Shown: positions 48,153 to 55,653 of the stretch, piece after piece
Numbering within the stretch: position 1 is the stretch's first letter
How the letters are laid out: the number at the start of each line of letters is the position of its first letter
From: Candidatus Cybelea palsarum
GTDB taxonomy: Bacteria; Vulcanimicrobiota; Vulcanimicrobiia; Vulcanimicrobiales; Vulcanimicrobiaceae
NCBI GenBank assembly: GCA_003166915.1
Contig: PMUK01000123.1
Location: forward strand, 1-59,231
Length of the DNA stretch: 59,231 nucleotides
Reading direction: 5' to 3'
The notes under the pieces: model-generated
Told to the model about the DNA's origin: nothing
Database searches by the model: none
The model's input: the letters and a program-made list of their open reading frames with translations, nothing else
Made by a program: the position numbers and the translations under genes

Positions 48153-49637
48153 TTGGATCAACACAGAGCGCCGTACTTCCAAGCGCTGCTCGATTACGTG
48201 GACTCGGGCGTGCAGCCATTTCATACGCCGGGTCACGTGCAGGGCGTGGGAATGGATTTGGCCTTTCGCGAGTTCGTCGGCGACAACATCTGCGCGATCG
48301 ATCTCACTCCGATGCCGGGCATCGACGATCTGCTCCAGCCTACCGAAGCGATCAAAGAAGCGCAGGAGCTCGCGGCGGAAGCGTGGGGCGCCGACCACAC
48401 GTTTTTCTTGATCAACGGTTCGACCAGCGGCAACCAGTGCATGATGATGGCGGCGCTCAACCCTGGCGAGAAGATTGCCGTCCCGCGTAACTCGCACAAG
48501 TCCATGCTGGGGGGCTTGGTGATGAGCGGCGCGCAGCCCATCTACATGCACCCTGAAGTGGACTTGGAGCTGCGCATGGACCACTGCGTGACCCCGGAAA
48601 CCGTCGCGTGCACGATCGAGGCGCATCCCGACCTCGTCGCCGTCTACGTGGTCTCCCCGACCTATTACGGCGTGGCGGCAGACCTCGAAGCGATCGAGCG
48701 GATCGTGCACGGCGCCGGTAAGGTGCTGCTCGTCGACGAGGCTTGGGGGCCGCACTTTCACTTTCATCCGGCGCTTCCGCTCTCGGCGACGAACGCCGGC
48801 GCCGATATCTGCATCAACTCCACGCACAAAATGCTCTCCGCATTCTCCCAGTGTGCGATGCTGCATCACAAGGGCGAACGCGTCGCGCTGGATCGCCTCG
48901 AAGCAGTGCTCAAGATGTTCCTATCGACCTCGCCGAATCTGCCGATGGTCGCGTCGCTCGACGTGGCGCGCAAGCAGATGGCCACCGAAGGCGAAGCGCT
49001 GCTCTCGCGTACGATCGCGTTGGCGGAAGAGACGCGCGCGCGCCTGAACCGGATTGCGGGCCTTTACTGTTTCGGCGAAGAGCTGCAGGGGCGCCACGGC
49101 ATCTTCGATCTCGACCCGACAAAGGTCACGGTGACCGTCAAAGGCCTGGGTTATACGGGCTACGAGGCCTCAGCGCTGCTGCGCCGCCGCTATAACATTC
49201 AGGTGGAGATGGCGGATCTCTTCAACGTCGTCGCGCTCTTTACGATTGGAACCACGCGCGAGGCGGCCGAAGGCTTCATTTATGCGTTCGAGGAGCTTGC
49301 GCGCGACGACCGGCCGATCGACATGTTCGCACCGTCGGGCATTCTCGAGGAACGGTTGAGGCGCGGAACGTTTCGACTTCCCGCCGTCCCACCGATGCGC
49401 ATGCTTCCGCGCGATGCATTCTTAGCCGATGCTGAGTTTGTAAAGTTTCGCGAGTCGAGCGGGCGAATCTGCGCCGAGACGCTGACGCCCTATCCGCCCG
49501 GAATCCCGGTCATCGCGCCAGGCGAGGAGATTACGCGGGAGATCATCGAGTATTTGCGTCTCGAGTTGAAGGCCGGGGTGCGAATTCAAGGCCCCTTCGA
49601 CGGCGAGCTGCGAGTGATCCGCGTCGTGAAGGAGTGA
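48153..49637 (+). CDS. Orn/Lys/Arg decarboxylase family protein
   Basis: A 494-residue PLP decarboxylase of the aspartate-aminotransferase fold group used for biosynthetic arginine or lysine decarboxylation. Landmarks: the N-terminal QPFHTPGHVQG, the FLINGSTSGNQCMMMA cofactor cradle, VDEAWGPHFHFHPALP and the Schiff-base Lys in INSTHKMLSAFSQ. The C-terminal domain includes EMADLFNVVALFTIGTT. Arginine decarboxylase is the likeliest activity given speD, the aminopropyltransferase and mtnP in the same window. TTG start at 48153. It may be read with the biotin operon 13 bases upstream. Confidence 0.92.
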   Translation: MDQHRAPYFQALLDYVDSGVQPFHTPGHVQGVGMDLAFREFVGDNICAIDLTPMPGIDDLLQPTEAIKEAQELAAEAWGADHTFFLINGSTSGNQCMMMAALNPGEKIAVPRNSHKSMLGGLVMSGAQPIYMHPEVDLELRMDHCVTPETVACTIEAHPDLVAVYVVSPTYYGVAADLEAIERIVHGAGKVLLVDEAWGPHFHFHPALPLSATNAGADICINSTHKMLSAFSQCAMLHHKGERVALDRLEAVLKMFLSTSPNLPMVASLDVARKQMATEGEALLSRTIALAEETRARLNRIAGLYCFGEELQGRHGIFDLDPTKVTVTVKGLGYTGYEASALLRRRYNIQVEMADLFNVVALFTIGTTREAAEGFIYAFEELARDDRPIDMFAPSGILEERLRRGTFRLPAVPPMRMLPRDAFLADAEFVKFRESSGRICAETLTPYPPGIPVIAPGEEITREIIEYLRLELKAGVRIQGPFDGELRVIRVVKE

Positions 49638-49691
49638 CTACCGAGGACGGATAACGGTCAGGCGAAGCGCCTCGGAAGTGAGGAACGATTT

Positions 49692-51236
49692 TTGGCAATC
49701 AGAGTTCATTCCATCTCCCCTAGTTGGGAACTCTCCCAACTCCTCGACATCTTCCCGCTCACGATTCGGCAAGCCCTCGTCCGTCTGCGTAACCTCGAAG
49801 ACATCATTGAAGTCGTGCTCGATTTGGGGCGCCCACCGGAGGCCCGTTTCGAGCACGATTTTATTTATCTGACGGACGTACCGATCGGCCACGAAGATAT
49901 CGCGCACGTCTGCTCGCGCGTTTCGCCATTTGGCGCGGATAATCGCGCCGGCATCGAGCAAACGCTTCATCGCATCAGCGCGATTCGTAACCGGACCGGC
50001 AAGATCGTCGGGCTCACGTGCCGCGTCGGCCGAGCGGTTTACGGAACGATCGATATTCTGCTCGACGTGCTGCGCGGCGGGTCGTCAATGTGTCTGCTCG
50101 GCAGACCCGGCGTCGGTAAGACAACGATGCTGCGCGAATGCGCGCGCGTGCTTTCCGAAGAGCGAAAGCGCGTCGTCATCGTCGATAGCTCGAACGAAAT
50201 CGCGGGCGACAGCGACATCCCGCATCCGGGGATCGGCATGGCGCGGCGCATGCAGGTTGCCGATCCGGCGCTGCAGCACGCGGTGATGATCGAGGCCGTC
50301 GAAAATCACATGCCCGAGGTCATCGTGATCGACGAGATCGGCACGGAGGCCGAGGCGGCCGCCGCCCGCACGATTGCCGAGCGGGGCGTGACGCTGATTG
50401 GAACGGCGCACGGCCAAACGCTTCAGAACCTGTTGATGAACCCGACGCTTTCGGACTTGGTTGGCGGAGTGAGCGCCGTCACGCTTTCGGACGAAGAAGC
50501 GCGGCGCCGCGGTACGCGAAAGACCGTTCTCGAGCGCAAGGCGCCCCCCACCTTCGATGTCGTTATTGAGATCCACGACCGCGACCGGCTGGCAATTCAT
50601 AAGAACGTCGCCGACGTAATCGACGCGCTGCTACGCGGATATCAGCCGCAGCCCGAGGTGCGCCAGCGCCAGCCCAGCGGCGAGGTCAAGGTCGTCCAAG
50701 AGGCCGATACGGAGTCGATGCCCCGGCTGAGTGAAGCCTACGATCAACACGACCACGATGGCGAGGAGCGGGAACGGCCGCTTTCGATCTTTCCTTACGG
50801 CATTTCGCGCAACAAGATCGAGCGCGCCATCACGAACCTGCGCGTCAACGCCGCAATGGCGCGCAACTGGGACGACGCGGACGTCGTTCTCACGCTCAAG
50901 ACGCTCGAGCGCAAGGAGCAGCCGAAGCTCAAACAGATCGCCTCGGACAACGTGCCGATCTATTCCATCAAGACGAACACGACGACCCAAATTCAAGCCG
51001 CCCTCCGCGACGTCTTCAACCTCGGGTCGATCGACAACGAAGAAATTGCGTTGCGCGAAGCCGAGGAGGCCGTCTATCAGGTGATGCTCAACAACAACGC
51101 GATCGAGCTTTCGCCGCAAACGTCGTACATTCGCCGCACGCAGCACCAGCTCGCCGAACGGTATCGCCTGCAATCGCGCAGCACCGGGCTCGAGCCCAAT
51201 CGCCGCGTCAGAATTTATAAAACCACCGAAACCTAG
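49692..51236 (+). CDS. SpoIIIAA-like AAA ATPase with R3H domain
   Basis: A 514-residue ATPase of the Ycf45/SpoIIIAA-related group. The N-terminal 100 residues are a small alpha/beta domain. The P-loop is MCLLGRPGVGKTTMLRECAR, Walker B VIVIDEIGTEAEA, with IVDSSNEIAGDSDIPHPGIG and LIGTAHGQTLQNL downstream. A charged linker (about residues 305-365, with DQHDHDGEERE) leads to a C-terminal region ending NNAIELSPQTSYIRRTQHQL with the R3H-type R-x3-H signature for single-stranded nucleic acid. TTG start 49692, GAGGAAC upstream. tmk begins at the base after its stop, so it is the first gene of an ATPase-tmk-holB operon. Confidence 0.9.
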   Translation: MAIRVHSISPSWELSQLLDIFPLTIRQALVRLRNLEDIIEVVLDLGRPPEARFEHDFIYLTDVPIGHEDIAHVCSRVSPFGADNRAGIEQTLHRISAIRNRTGKIVGLTCRVGRAVYGTIDILLDVLRGGSSMCLLGRPGVGKTTMLRECARVLSEERKRVVIVDSSNEIAGDSDIPHPGIGMARRMQVADPALQHAVMIEAVENHMPEVIVIDEIGTEAEAAAARTIAERGVTLIGTAHGQTLQNLLMNPTLSDLVGGVSAVTLSDEEARRRGTRKTVLERKAPPTFDVVIEIHDRDRLAIHKNVADVIDALLRGYQPQPEVRQRQPSGEVKVVQEADTESMPRLSEAYDQHDHDGEERERPLSIFPYGISRNKIERAITNLRVNAAMARNWDDADVVLTLKTLERKEQPKLKQIASDNVPIYSIKTNTTTQIQAALRDVFNLGSIDNEEIALREAEEAVYQVMLNNNAIELSPQTSYIRRTQHQLAERYRLQSRSTGLEPNRRVRIYKTTET

Positions 51237-51836
51237 GTGTTCGTTGTAATCGAAGGCATCGAGGGCAGCGGCAAAAGCACGCTGCACAAAGGGCTCGTTG
51301 AGCGCTTCGGCGTGGAGGGGCGCGAGGTCGTCGCAACGCGCGAGCCCGGCGGTACCGCAACCGGCGATGCGATTCGCTCGATCTTTCTCGACCGCACTCT
51401 GACGATCGGCGTTTTGACGGAGGCCCTTCTCGTGAATGCGGCACGCGCCCAGCACGTCGCCGAGGTGATTCGCCCCGCGCTTGCCGAGAATCGCCTCGTG
51501 CTTTGCGATCGCTTCACGGATTCGACGCTGGCCTATCAGGGATACGGCGGCGGTCTCGAGCTTGCGTCGTTACAACGGCTTTGCGATGAAGCGACCGGCG
51601 GAGTACAACCCGATCTCGTTTTGTTGATCGATCTCCCCGTCGAGGTGGCGCGAGCGAGGACGCAAGAACGATCGTATGTCTTGGACCGGGTCGAAAGTCA
51701 GGACGCCGCCTTCCACGAGCGCGTTCGGCGCGGTTACTTGGAGCTGGCAAAATCGGCGCGACACCAGGTGCTCGACGGCACGCTGCCGCGGGACGGCCTC
51801 TTGGAAGATGCGTGGAACTTCATTTCGACGTCGTAG
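51237..51836 (+). CDS. tmk: Thymidylate kinase
   Basis: Phosphorylates dTMP to dTDP. P-loop FVVIEGIEGSGKSTLHKGL, the DR(F/Y/H) motif in LCDRFTDSTLAYQGYG, TREPGGTATGDAIRSI, and the LID-type segment with TQERSYVLDRVES. 199 residues. GTG start directly after the upstream TAG. It overlaps holB by 25 bases, a pairing of thymidylate kinase and clamp-loader seen in many bacteria. Confidence 0.97.
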   Translation: MFVVIEGIEGSGKSTLHKGLVERFGVEGREVVATREPGGTATGDAIRSIFLDRTLTIGVLTEALLVNAARAQHVAEVIRPALAENRLVLCDRFTDSTLAYQGYGGGLELASLQRLCDEATGGVQPDLVLLIDLPVEVARARTQERSYVLDRVESQDAAFHERVRRGYLELAKSARHQVLDGTLPRDGLLEDAWNFISTS

Positions 51837-52813
51837 GGGCGCAAGGCCCCAAACGTTATTTCGATGCGCTCACGCGCGAGACGCTTGCGCACGCGTACCT
51901 CTTCTCCGGACCTGCGGGCGTCGGGAAGAAATTCTTCGCACGCCGGCTCGCGCAATCGCTGCTTTGCGTGGCGCCCAAAGAACGAATCCTCGGCTATGAC
52001 GGTGTCTGCTCGTCGTGCGCGCTCTTTCGGGCCGACGGCGCCCATCATCCCGACTTCTTGGAACACGAGGGAACGCTCAAAATCGGCGATCCCGATGCGC
52101 CCCGAGGTTTCTACCAAGGCGACGAGCTGTCGACCCGGGATCTCGTCCGGCAGCTTTCGCTGCAGTCCTACAGCGGCGGGATGCGCGTCTTACTGCTCGG
52201 CGACGTCGACTTCGCAACGCGCGAGGCGGCCAACGCGCTGCTCAAGTTCCTGGAGGAGCCGCCGGCGGGCGTCGTGATGCTGCTCACGACGCCGGCGCCG
52301 GGGAGATTGCTGCCGACGATTCGGTCGCGCGCCCTCGAGGTTCGTTTCCCATCGCTCTCCAAGACGCAAGTTCGTGAGGTACTGGGCCGCATGCATTACG
52401 GCGACGCCGATGCCAAGCTCGGAGCGTCGCTCAGCGGCGGAAGCGTGACGCGCGCAGTCGCGGCGCTCGGTGGAGAAGAAGAATCGCTGCGCGCGCACGT
52501 CGCCCGCTGGTTCTTCGATAGCGTTGAAGGCGCGTCGCCGCAAGACACGTGGGCGACCCGCGAGACGCTCGACGACGGGCTGGAAACGATCAAAACGCTG
52601 GTGCGGGATTGGATCGTCGCCAGCGGTCACGACGGCGTCGCGCTGGTGTCGCTCGACTATGCCGAGCGGCTCGGGCGCCTTCGACCGCTGGAAGGCAGAG
52701 AAGCGATCGCCCTTCTAGGTAAGCTGGATGAGGCGCAGCGCCTCGCTCGGACGAACGTCTCCGCAGCGCTGGTCGGCGAGCTGGTCCGCATGTCTCTCCC
52801 GGTGTCACCCTGA
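51812..52813 (+). CDS. holB: DNA polymerase III subunit delta'
   Basis: Clamp-loader subunit. The AAA+ core has the P-loop HAYLFSGPAGVGKKFFARRL, three of the zinc-binding Cys around CVAPKERILGYDGVCSSCALF, ADGAHHPDF, VLLLGDVDFATREAANALLK, FLEEPPAGVVMLLTT and the sensor SRALEVRFPSL. In delta' the arginine finger is supplied to neighbouring subunits by the SRA segment. 333 residues, GTG start overlapping tmk. The stop runs into a copy of the dispersed repeat. Confidence 0.95.
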   Translation: MELHFDVVGAQGPKRYFDALTRETLAHAYLFSGPAGVGKKFFARRLAQSLLCVAPKERILGYDGVCSSCALFRADGAHHPDFLEHEGTLKIGDPDAPRGFYQGDELSTRDLVRQLSLQSYSGGMRVLLLGDVDFATREAANALLKFLEEPPAGVVMLLTTPAPGRLLPTIRSRALEVRFPSLSKTQVREVLGRMHYGDADAKLGASLSGGSVTRAVAALGGEEESLRAHVARWFFDSVEGASPQDTWATRETLDDGLETIKTLVRDWIVASGHDGVALVSLDYAERLGRLRPLEGREAIALLGKLDEAQRLARTNVSAALVGELVRMSLPVSP

Positions 52814-52830
52814 GCGCAGTCAAAGGGTGC
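52806..52830. repeat. Dispersed element at the holB 3' end
   Basis: TCACCCTGAGCGCAGTCAAAGGGTG is a diverged copy in which the outer bases (CACCCT/AGGGTG) have changed together and still pair. Such paired changes suggest selection for the hairpin. Confidence 0.6.
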
Positions 52831-52835
52831 CGCGC

Positions 52836-53537
52836 TTACCAGTAACCCCTAAACGCAACCTCGTCGTACTGCCTGGCAAACGGAAAGGCAAGATACGCCA
52901 GCGCGATCGCACGCGCTCCGGCGCTTACGAAGTTCCAGATCGCGGGCGGAGCGTGAATCAAGAGATACGGTAATCCCATTGGCACGGCGACGTACCAGAT
53001 CACGAAGAAGACGAGAGCGAGTATGAGCGATGCAATCGGCGCGGCACGAACGCCTCGTGCGGACTGCGTGAGCGCAAGCGTGCCGGGTATTCCGCCGATG
53101 GAAGCCGCCGGGATCGTGTAGATGAGGAACAGCGCTGCCACGACCCCGAGCACGAGGCCGAGGGAGCCGAGGAAAGATCCGATATAGCTTGCCGCCCACA
53201 CGACGAACTGAAAGCCGATTGCTGCGAACAGGATGCCGACGAACTTGGCGCGCCCCTCGTCCCACGCCTCATCGAACGCGCCGCGGCGGCCCCGCCAGAC
53301 GGCATTCGCCTGAATGATCGTGATTCCAAAGGCCCAGAGATAGACGAGCTGCACGAGCATTTGAAAGATGCCCGCGCCCGATCCCCCGAGCGGATCGGTA
53401 AATAGATACGAAAGCTGCGTCAGCAAGAGCTCGACGACTGCGGCCAGCAGCGGCACGACGAAGATGGACGGGTGCCGCACGAGTAGTCCGAAAGCCTTGA
53501 AGTAAATCGTGAGATCGACCTGTGGGCGGCTCTTCAT
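52836..53537 (-). CDS. Multi-pass membrane protein of unknown function
   Basis: A 233-residue protein with about six hydrophobic segments (SIFVVPLLAAVVELLL, LVQLVYLWAFGITII, FVGILFAAIGFQFVVWAA, LGLVLGVVAALFLIYTI, SLILALVFFVIWYVAVP, AGARAIALAYLAFPF). The N-terminus, PQVDLTIYFKAFGLLVRHP, sits on the cytoplasmic side by the positive-inside rule. It resembles DUF-type YciC-like membrane proteins in style, without a firm match. Adjacent to mtnP on the same strand (four bases apart), probably cotranscribed. Confidence 0.75.
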   Translation of the reverse strand: MKSRPQVDLTIYFKAFGLLVRHPSIFVVPLLAAVVELLLTQLSYLFTDPLGGSGAGIFQMLVQLVYLWAFGITIIQANAVWRGRRGAFDEAWDEGRAKFVGILFAAIGFQFVVWAASYIGSFLGSLGLVLGVVAALFLIYTIPAASIGGIPGTLALTQSARGVRAAPIASLILALVFFVIWYVAVPMGLPYLLIHAPPAIWNFVSAGARAIALAYLAFPFARQYDEVAFRGYW

Positions 53538-53541
53538 AGGG

Positions 53542-54339
53542 TCAGAAGCGCGCGCCGTCGAGCGCGCGTTGACACGTGCAGTCGGAGCCGAGCGGGATCT
53601 TCTCGACGATTCTGCCGATCGCGCTTTTCACGCGTTCGTTGTTGCGGTTGAAGACCTCGATCACTTCGTGGTGCGAAACGGCCGGCATCCCCTCGAGGCC
53701 GACGTCGTAGTCGGTGATCAGGGAGATGTTGACGTAACACATCTCGAGCTCGCGCGCCAGATAAGCCTCCGGATATTGCGTCATATTGATGACTTCCCAG
53801 CCTTGGCTCTGGAACCACTTCGATTCACTGCGAGTCGAAAACCGCGGCCCCTGGATAACGACGACCGTTCCGCGATCGAACGTTTCGATACTGAGCGACT
53901 TGAGGGCTTCGACCGCAATTGGCCGCAGCGTCGGGCAGTACGGGTCGGCAAAACTGACGTGCGTCGTGATCGGCCCGTCGTAGAACGTGTCTTTCCGGCC
54001 GCTCGTGCGGTCGACGAGCTGGTCGGCGACGACCATCGAACCGGGCGGCACGCTCTTGAGCAGCGAACCGCTGGCTGTCGGCGCGACGATCCACTTCACG
54101 CCGAGCTTTTTCATCGCGTAGAGATTTGCGCGATAGTTGATGACTTGCGGCGGAAACCGATGATCCTTGCCATGCCGGGGTAGAAAGGCAACGCGGCGTC
54201 CGGCGATCTCGCCAAGTGCAACCTTGTCGCTCGGCGCCCCGTACGGCGTCTCGACCCACGCTTCGTGCGCGTTTTCGATCAGCGAATAAAAGCCCGACCC
54301 GCCGAACACGCCGATATCGGCCCGCAAATCATCATTCAT
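53542..54339 (-). CDS. mtnP: 5'-methylthioadenosine phosphorylase
   Basis: Cleaves methylthioadenosine, the by-product of polyamine synthesis, to adenine and methylthioribose 1-phosphate. The phosphate loop is IGVFGGSGFYSLIE; further motifs are FLPRHGKDHRFPPQVINYRAN, IVAPTASGSL, VVVIQGPRFSTRSES, VINMTQYPEAYLARELEMCY and ITDYDVGLEG. The PTASGSL and TQYPE regions differ from the PNP-type N-site, favouring MTA as substrate, in line with speD and speE in this window. 265 residues. A TAGAAT -10 lies nine bases before its ATG. Confidence 0.95.
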   Translation of the reverse strand: MNDDLRADIGVFGGSGFYSLIENAHEAWVETPYGAPSDKVALGEIAGRRVAFLPRHGKDHRFPPQVINYRANLYAMKKLGVKWIVAPTASGSLLKSVPPGSMVVADQLVDRTSGRKDTFYDGPITTHVSFADPYCPTLRPIAVEALKSLSIETFDRGTVVVIQGPRFSTRSESKWFQSQGWEVINMTQYPEAYLARELEMCYVNISLITDYDVGLEGMPAVSHHEVIEVFNRNNERVKSAIGRIVEKIPLGSDCTCQRALDGARF

Positions 54340-54348
54340 ACGCTTGCG

Positions 54349-54354
54349 ATTCTA
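54349..54354 (-). promoter_or_regulatory. Candidate -10 element of mtnP
   Basis: On the minus strand TAGAAT ends nine bases before the mtnP ATG, again with no ribosome site in between, so the mRNA leader would be two or three bases at most. Confidence 0.35.
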
Positions 54355-54404
54355 GTGTAGCGAGCACGATAAATCCTGTGGGCCTTGGACCTTGCGCCGG
54401 CGGT

Positions 54405-54423
54405 TACTTTGTGGTACAAAGTA
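54405..54423. promoter_or_regulatory. Operator palindrome 1 upstream of the CreD-like gene
   Basis: TACTTTGT-GGT-ACAAAGTA has perfect 8-bp arms. It is the first of two similar sites in the promoter region; the second is at 54428. Confidence 0.65.
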
Positions 54424-54427
54424 CTTA

Positions 54428-54444
54428 ACTTTGCATTGCAAAGT
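54428..54444. promoter_or_regulatory. Operator palindrome 2 upstream of the CreD-like gene
   Basis: ACTTTGC-ATT-GCAAAGT has perfect 7-bp arms sharing ACTTTG/CAAAGT with site 1. The centres of the two sites are 22 bases apart, about two helical turns, as expected for cooperative binding of one regulator. The regulator gene is not in the window. Confidence 0.65.
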
Positions 54445-54470
54445 AAATCAACACCGCTCGGGGGCTTCTC

Positions 54471-55652
54471 ATGCTCAAACGCCTGATAGCCATAATCTTT
54501 ATCTTCTGTTCGGCCAGCGTGGCCTGGATGATTCTGGGAGCGACGCTCGTGCAGCGCACGAGCGATTCCGGTTCAAGCCAACGCGAGAAGCTGACCGCGT
54601 TGTGGGGCAGCGATCAGACGCAATCGGCGCCGCAAGTGAGTGCGCAAGTGACGGTCGGCAAGCACGGTTACGAAACCGTTGCCGTTCCGATTCGCAGCAG
54701 CCGGATCAAGGTAAAGCTTGATCTCGAGCAGCGGCGCGACGGACTCCTTTGGTACAACCTGTACAACGTTCGGTTTTTCGGGCGTTACCGGATTCGAAAC
54801 GACACGAGCAGCCGCAGGCTCTCGGTCCATTTTGCACTTCCTTCCACCGACGGAACGTATGCGAATTTCCAGGCCTTCATCGGCGGGAAGCGGGTGACGG
54901 ACCCGACCGCACTCGATCAAGGCTACGTCAATTTCACCCTTCCGCCGCATGAGGAGGACTCGATGGACATCGGCTACCGGTCGCGTGGAATGGGGACGTG
55001 GATGTATCGCTTCGGTGCCGGCGTCGAGTCCGTCAACGATTTTGCGCTAACGATGACGACGAACTTCGACGCGATTGACTTTCCGCCGCAGACGTTGCCG
55101 CCCGACGGCGAGACGCCGCTGCGGCCCGGTTGGCGTCTGCAGTGGCGCGCCGCGACTTTGGTGACCGGCAACGGGATTGGGATGGCGTTCCCGTACCCGC
55201 TTCAGCCGGGCCCGTTGGCGCAGCGGATCACATTTTGGGCGCCGGTCGCGCTATTTTTCTACTTTTTCGTCATGCTCGCGATCACGACGCTGCGCAAAAT
55301 CGATCTGCATCCGGTCAACTACTTCTTCCTCGCCGCTTCGTTCTTCGCGTTTCATCTACTCTTCGCATACTTGGTCGACCGAATTCCGATCGGGGCCGCA
55401 TTCGCGATATGCTCGGCCGTCACGATGTTCCTTACGATCTCGTACCTGCGGCTCGTAGTCGGGTGGCGGTTTGCCGCCGTGGAGAACGGGCTCGCGCAGC
55501 TCGTCTATCTCGTCCTGTTTTCGTACGCCTTATTCAACGAAGGCTCGAGCGGTCTGACGATCACGATCGGCGCGATCGTCACACTGTTCGCAATCATGGA
55601 GTTGACGGGACGGACCCGCTGGAGCGAGCATCTTGCCGAGGCCGCTGCGTGA
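54471..55652 (+). CDS. CreD-like inner membrane protein
   Basis: A 393-residue protein with an N-terminal membrane helix, a large extracytoplasmic domain (about residues 30-250), and a bundle of about six C-terminal helices. The helix pair HPVNYFFLAASFFAFHLLFA, followed by an LVDRIPIGAAFAICSAVTMF-type segment, matches the CreD family, tied to envelope integrity and colicin/beta-lactam tolerance in proteobacteria. It is shorter than E. coli CreD (about 450). The two upstream palindromes suggest tight repression. Convergent with the phospholipase-like gene, one base between stops. Confidence 0.85.
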   Translation: MLKRLIAIIFIFCSASVAWMILGATLVQRTSDSGSSQREKLTALWGSDQTQSAPQVSAQVTVGKHGYETVAVPIRSSRIKVKLDLEQRRDGLLWYNLYNVRFFGRYRIRNDTSSRRLSVHFALPSTDGTYANFQAFIGGKRVTDPTALDQGYVNFTLPPHEEDSMDIGYRSRGMGTWMYRFGAGVESVNDFALTMTTNFDAIDFPPQTLPPDGETPLRPGWRLQWRAATLVTGNGIGMAFPYPLQPGPLAQRITFWAPVALFFYFFVMLAITTLRKIDLHPVNYFFLAASFFAFHLLFAYLVDRIPIGAAFAICSAVTMFLTISYLRLVVGWRFAAVENGLAQLVYLVLFSYALFNEGSSGLTITIGAIVTLFAIMELTGRTRWSEHLAEAAA

Positions 55653-55653
55653 C

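Noticed and set aside
54471-55652. Assignment of the CreD-like gene as a two-component output of CreBC
   Set aside because: No creB, creC or creA is nearby and the upstream palindromes do not look like CreB direct-repeat boxes.
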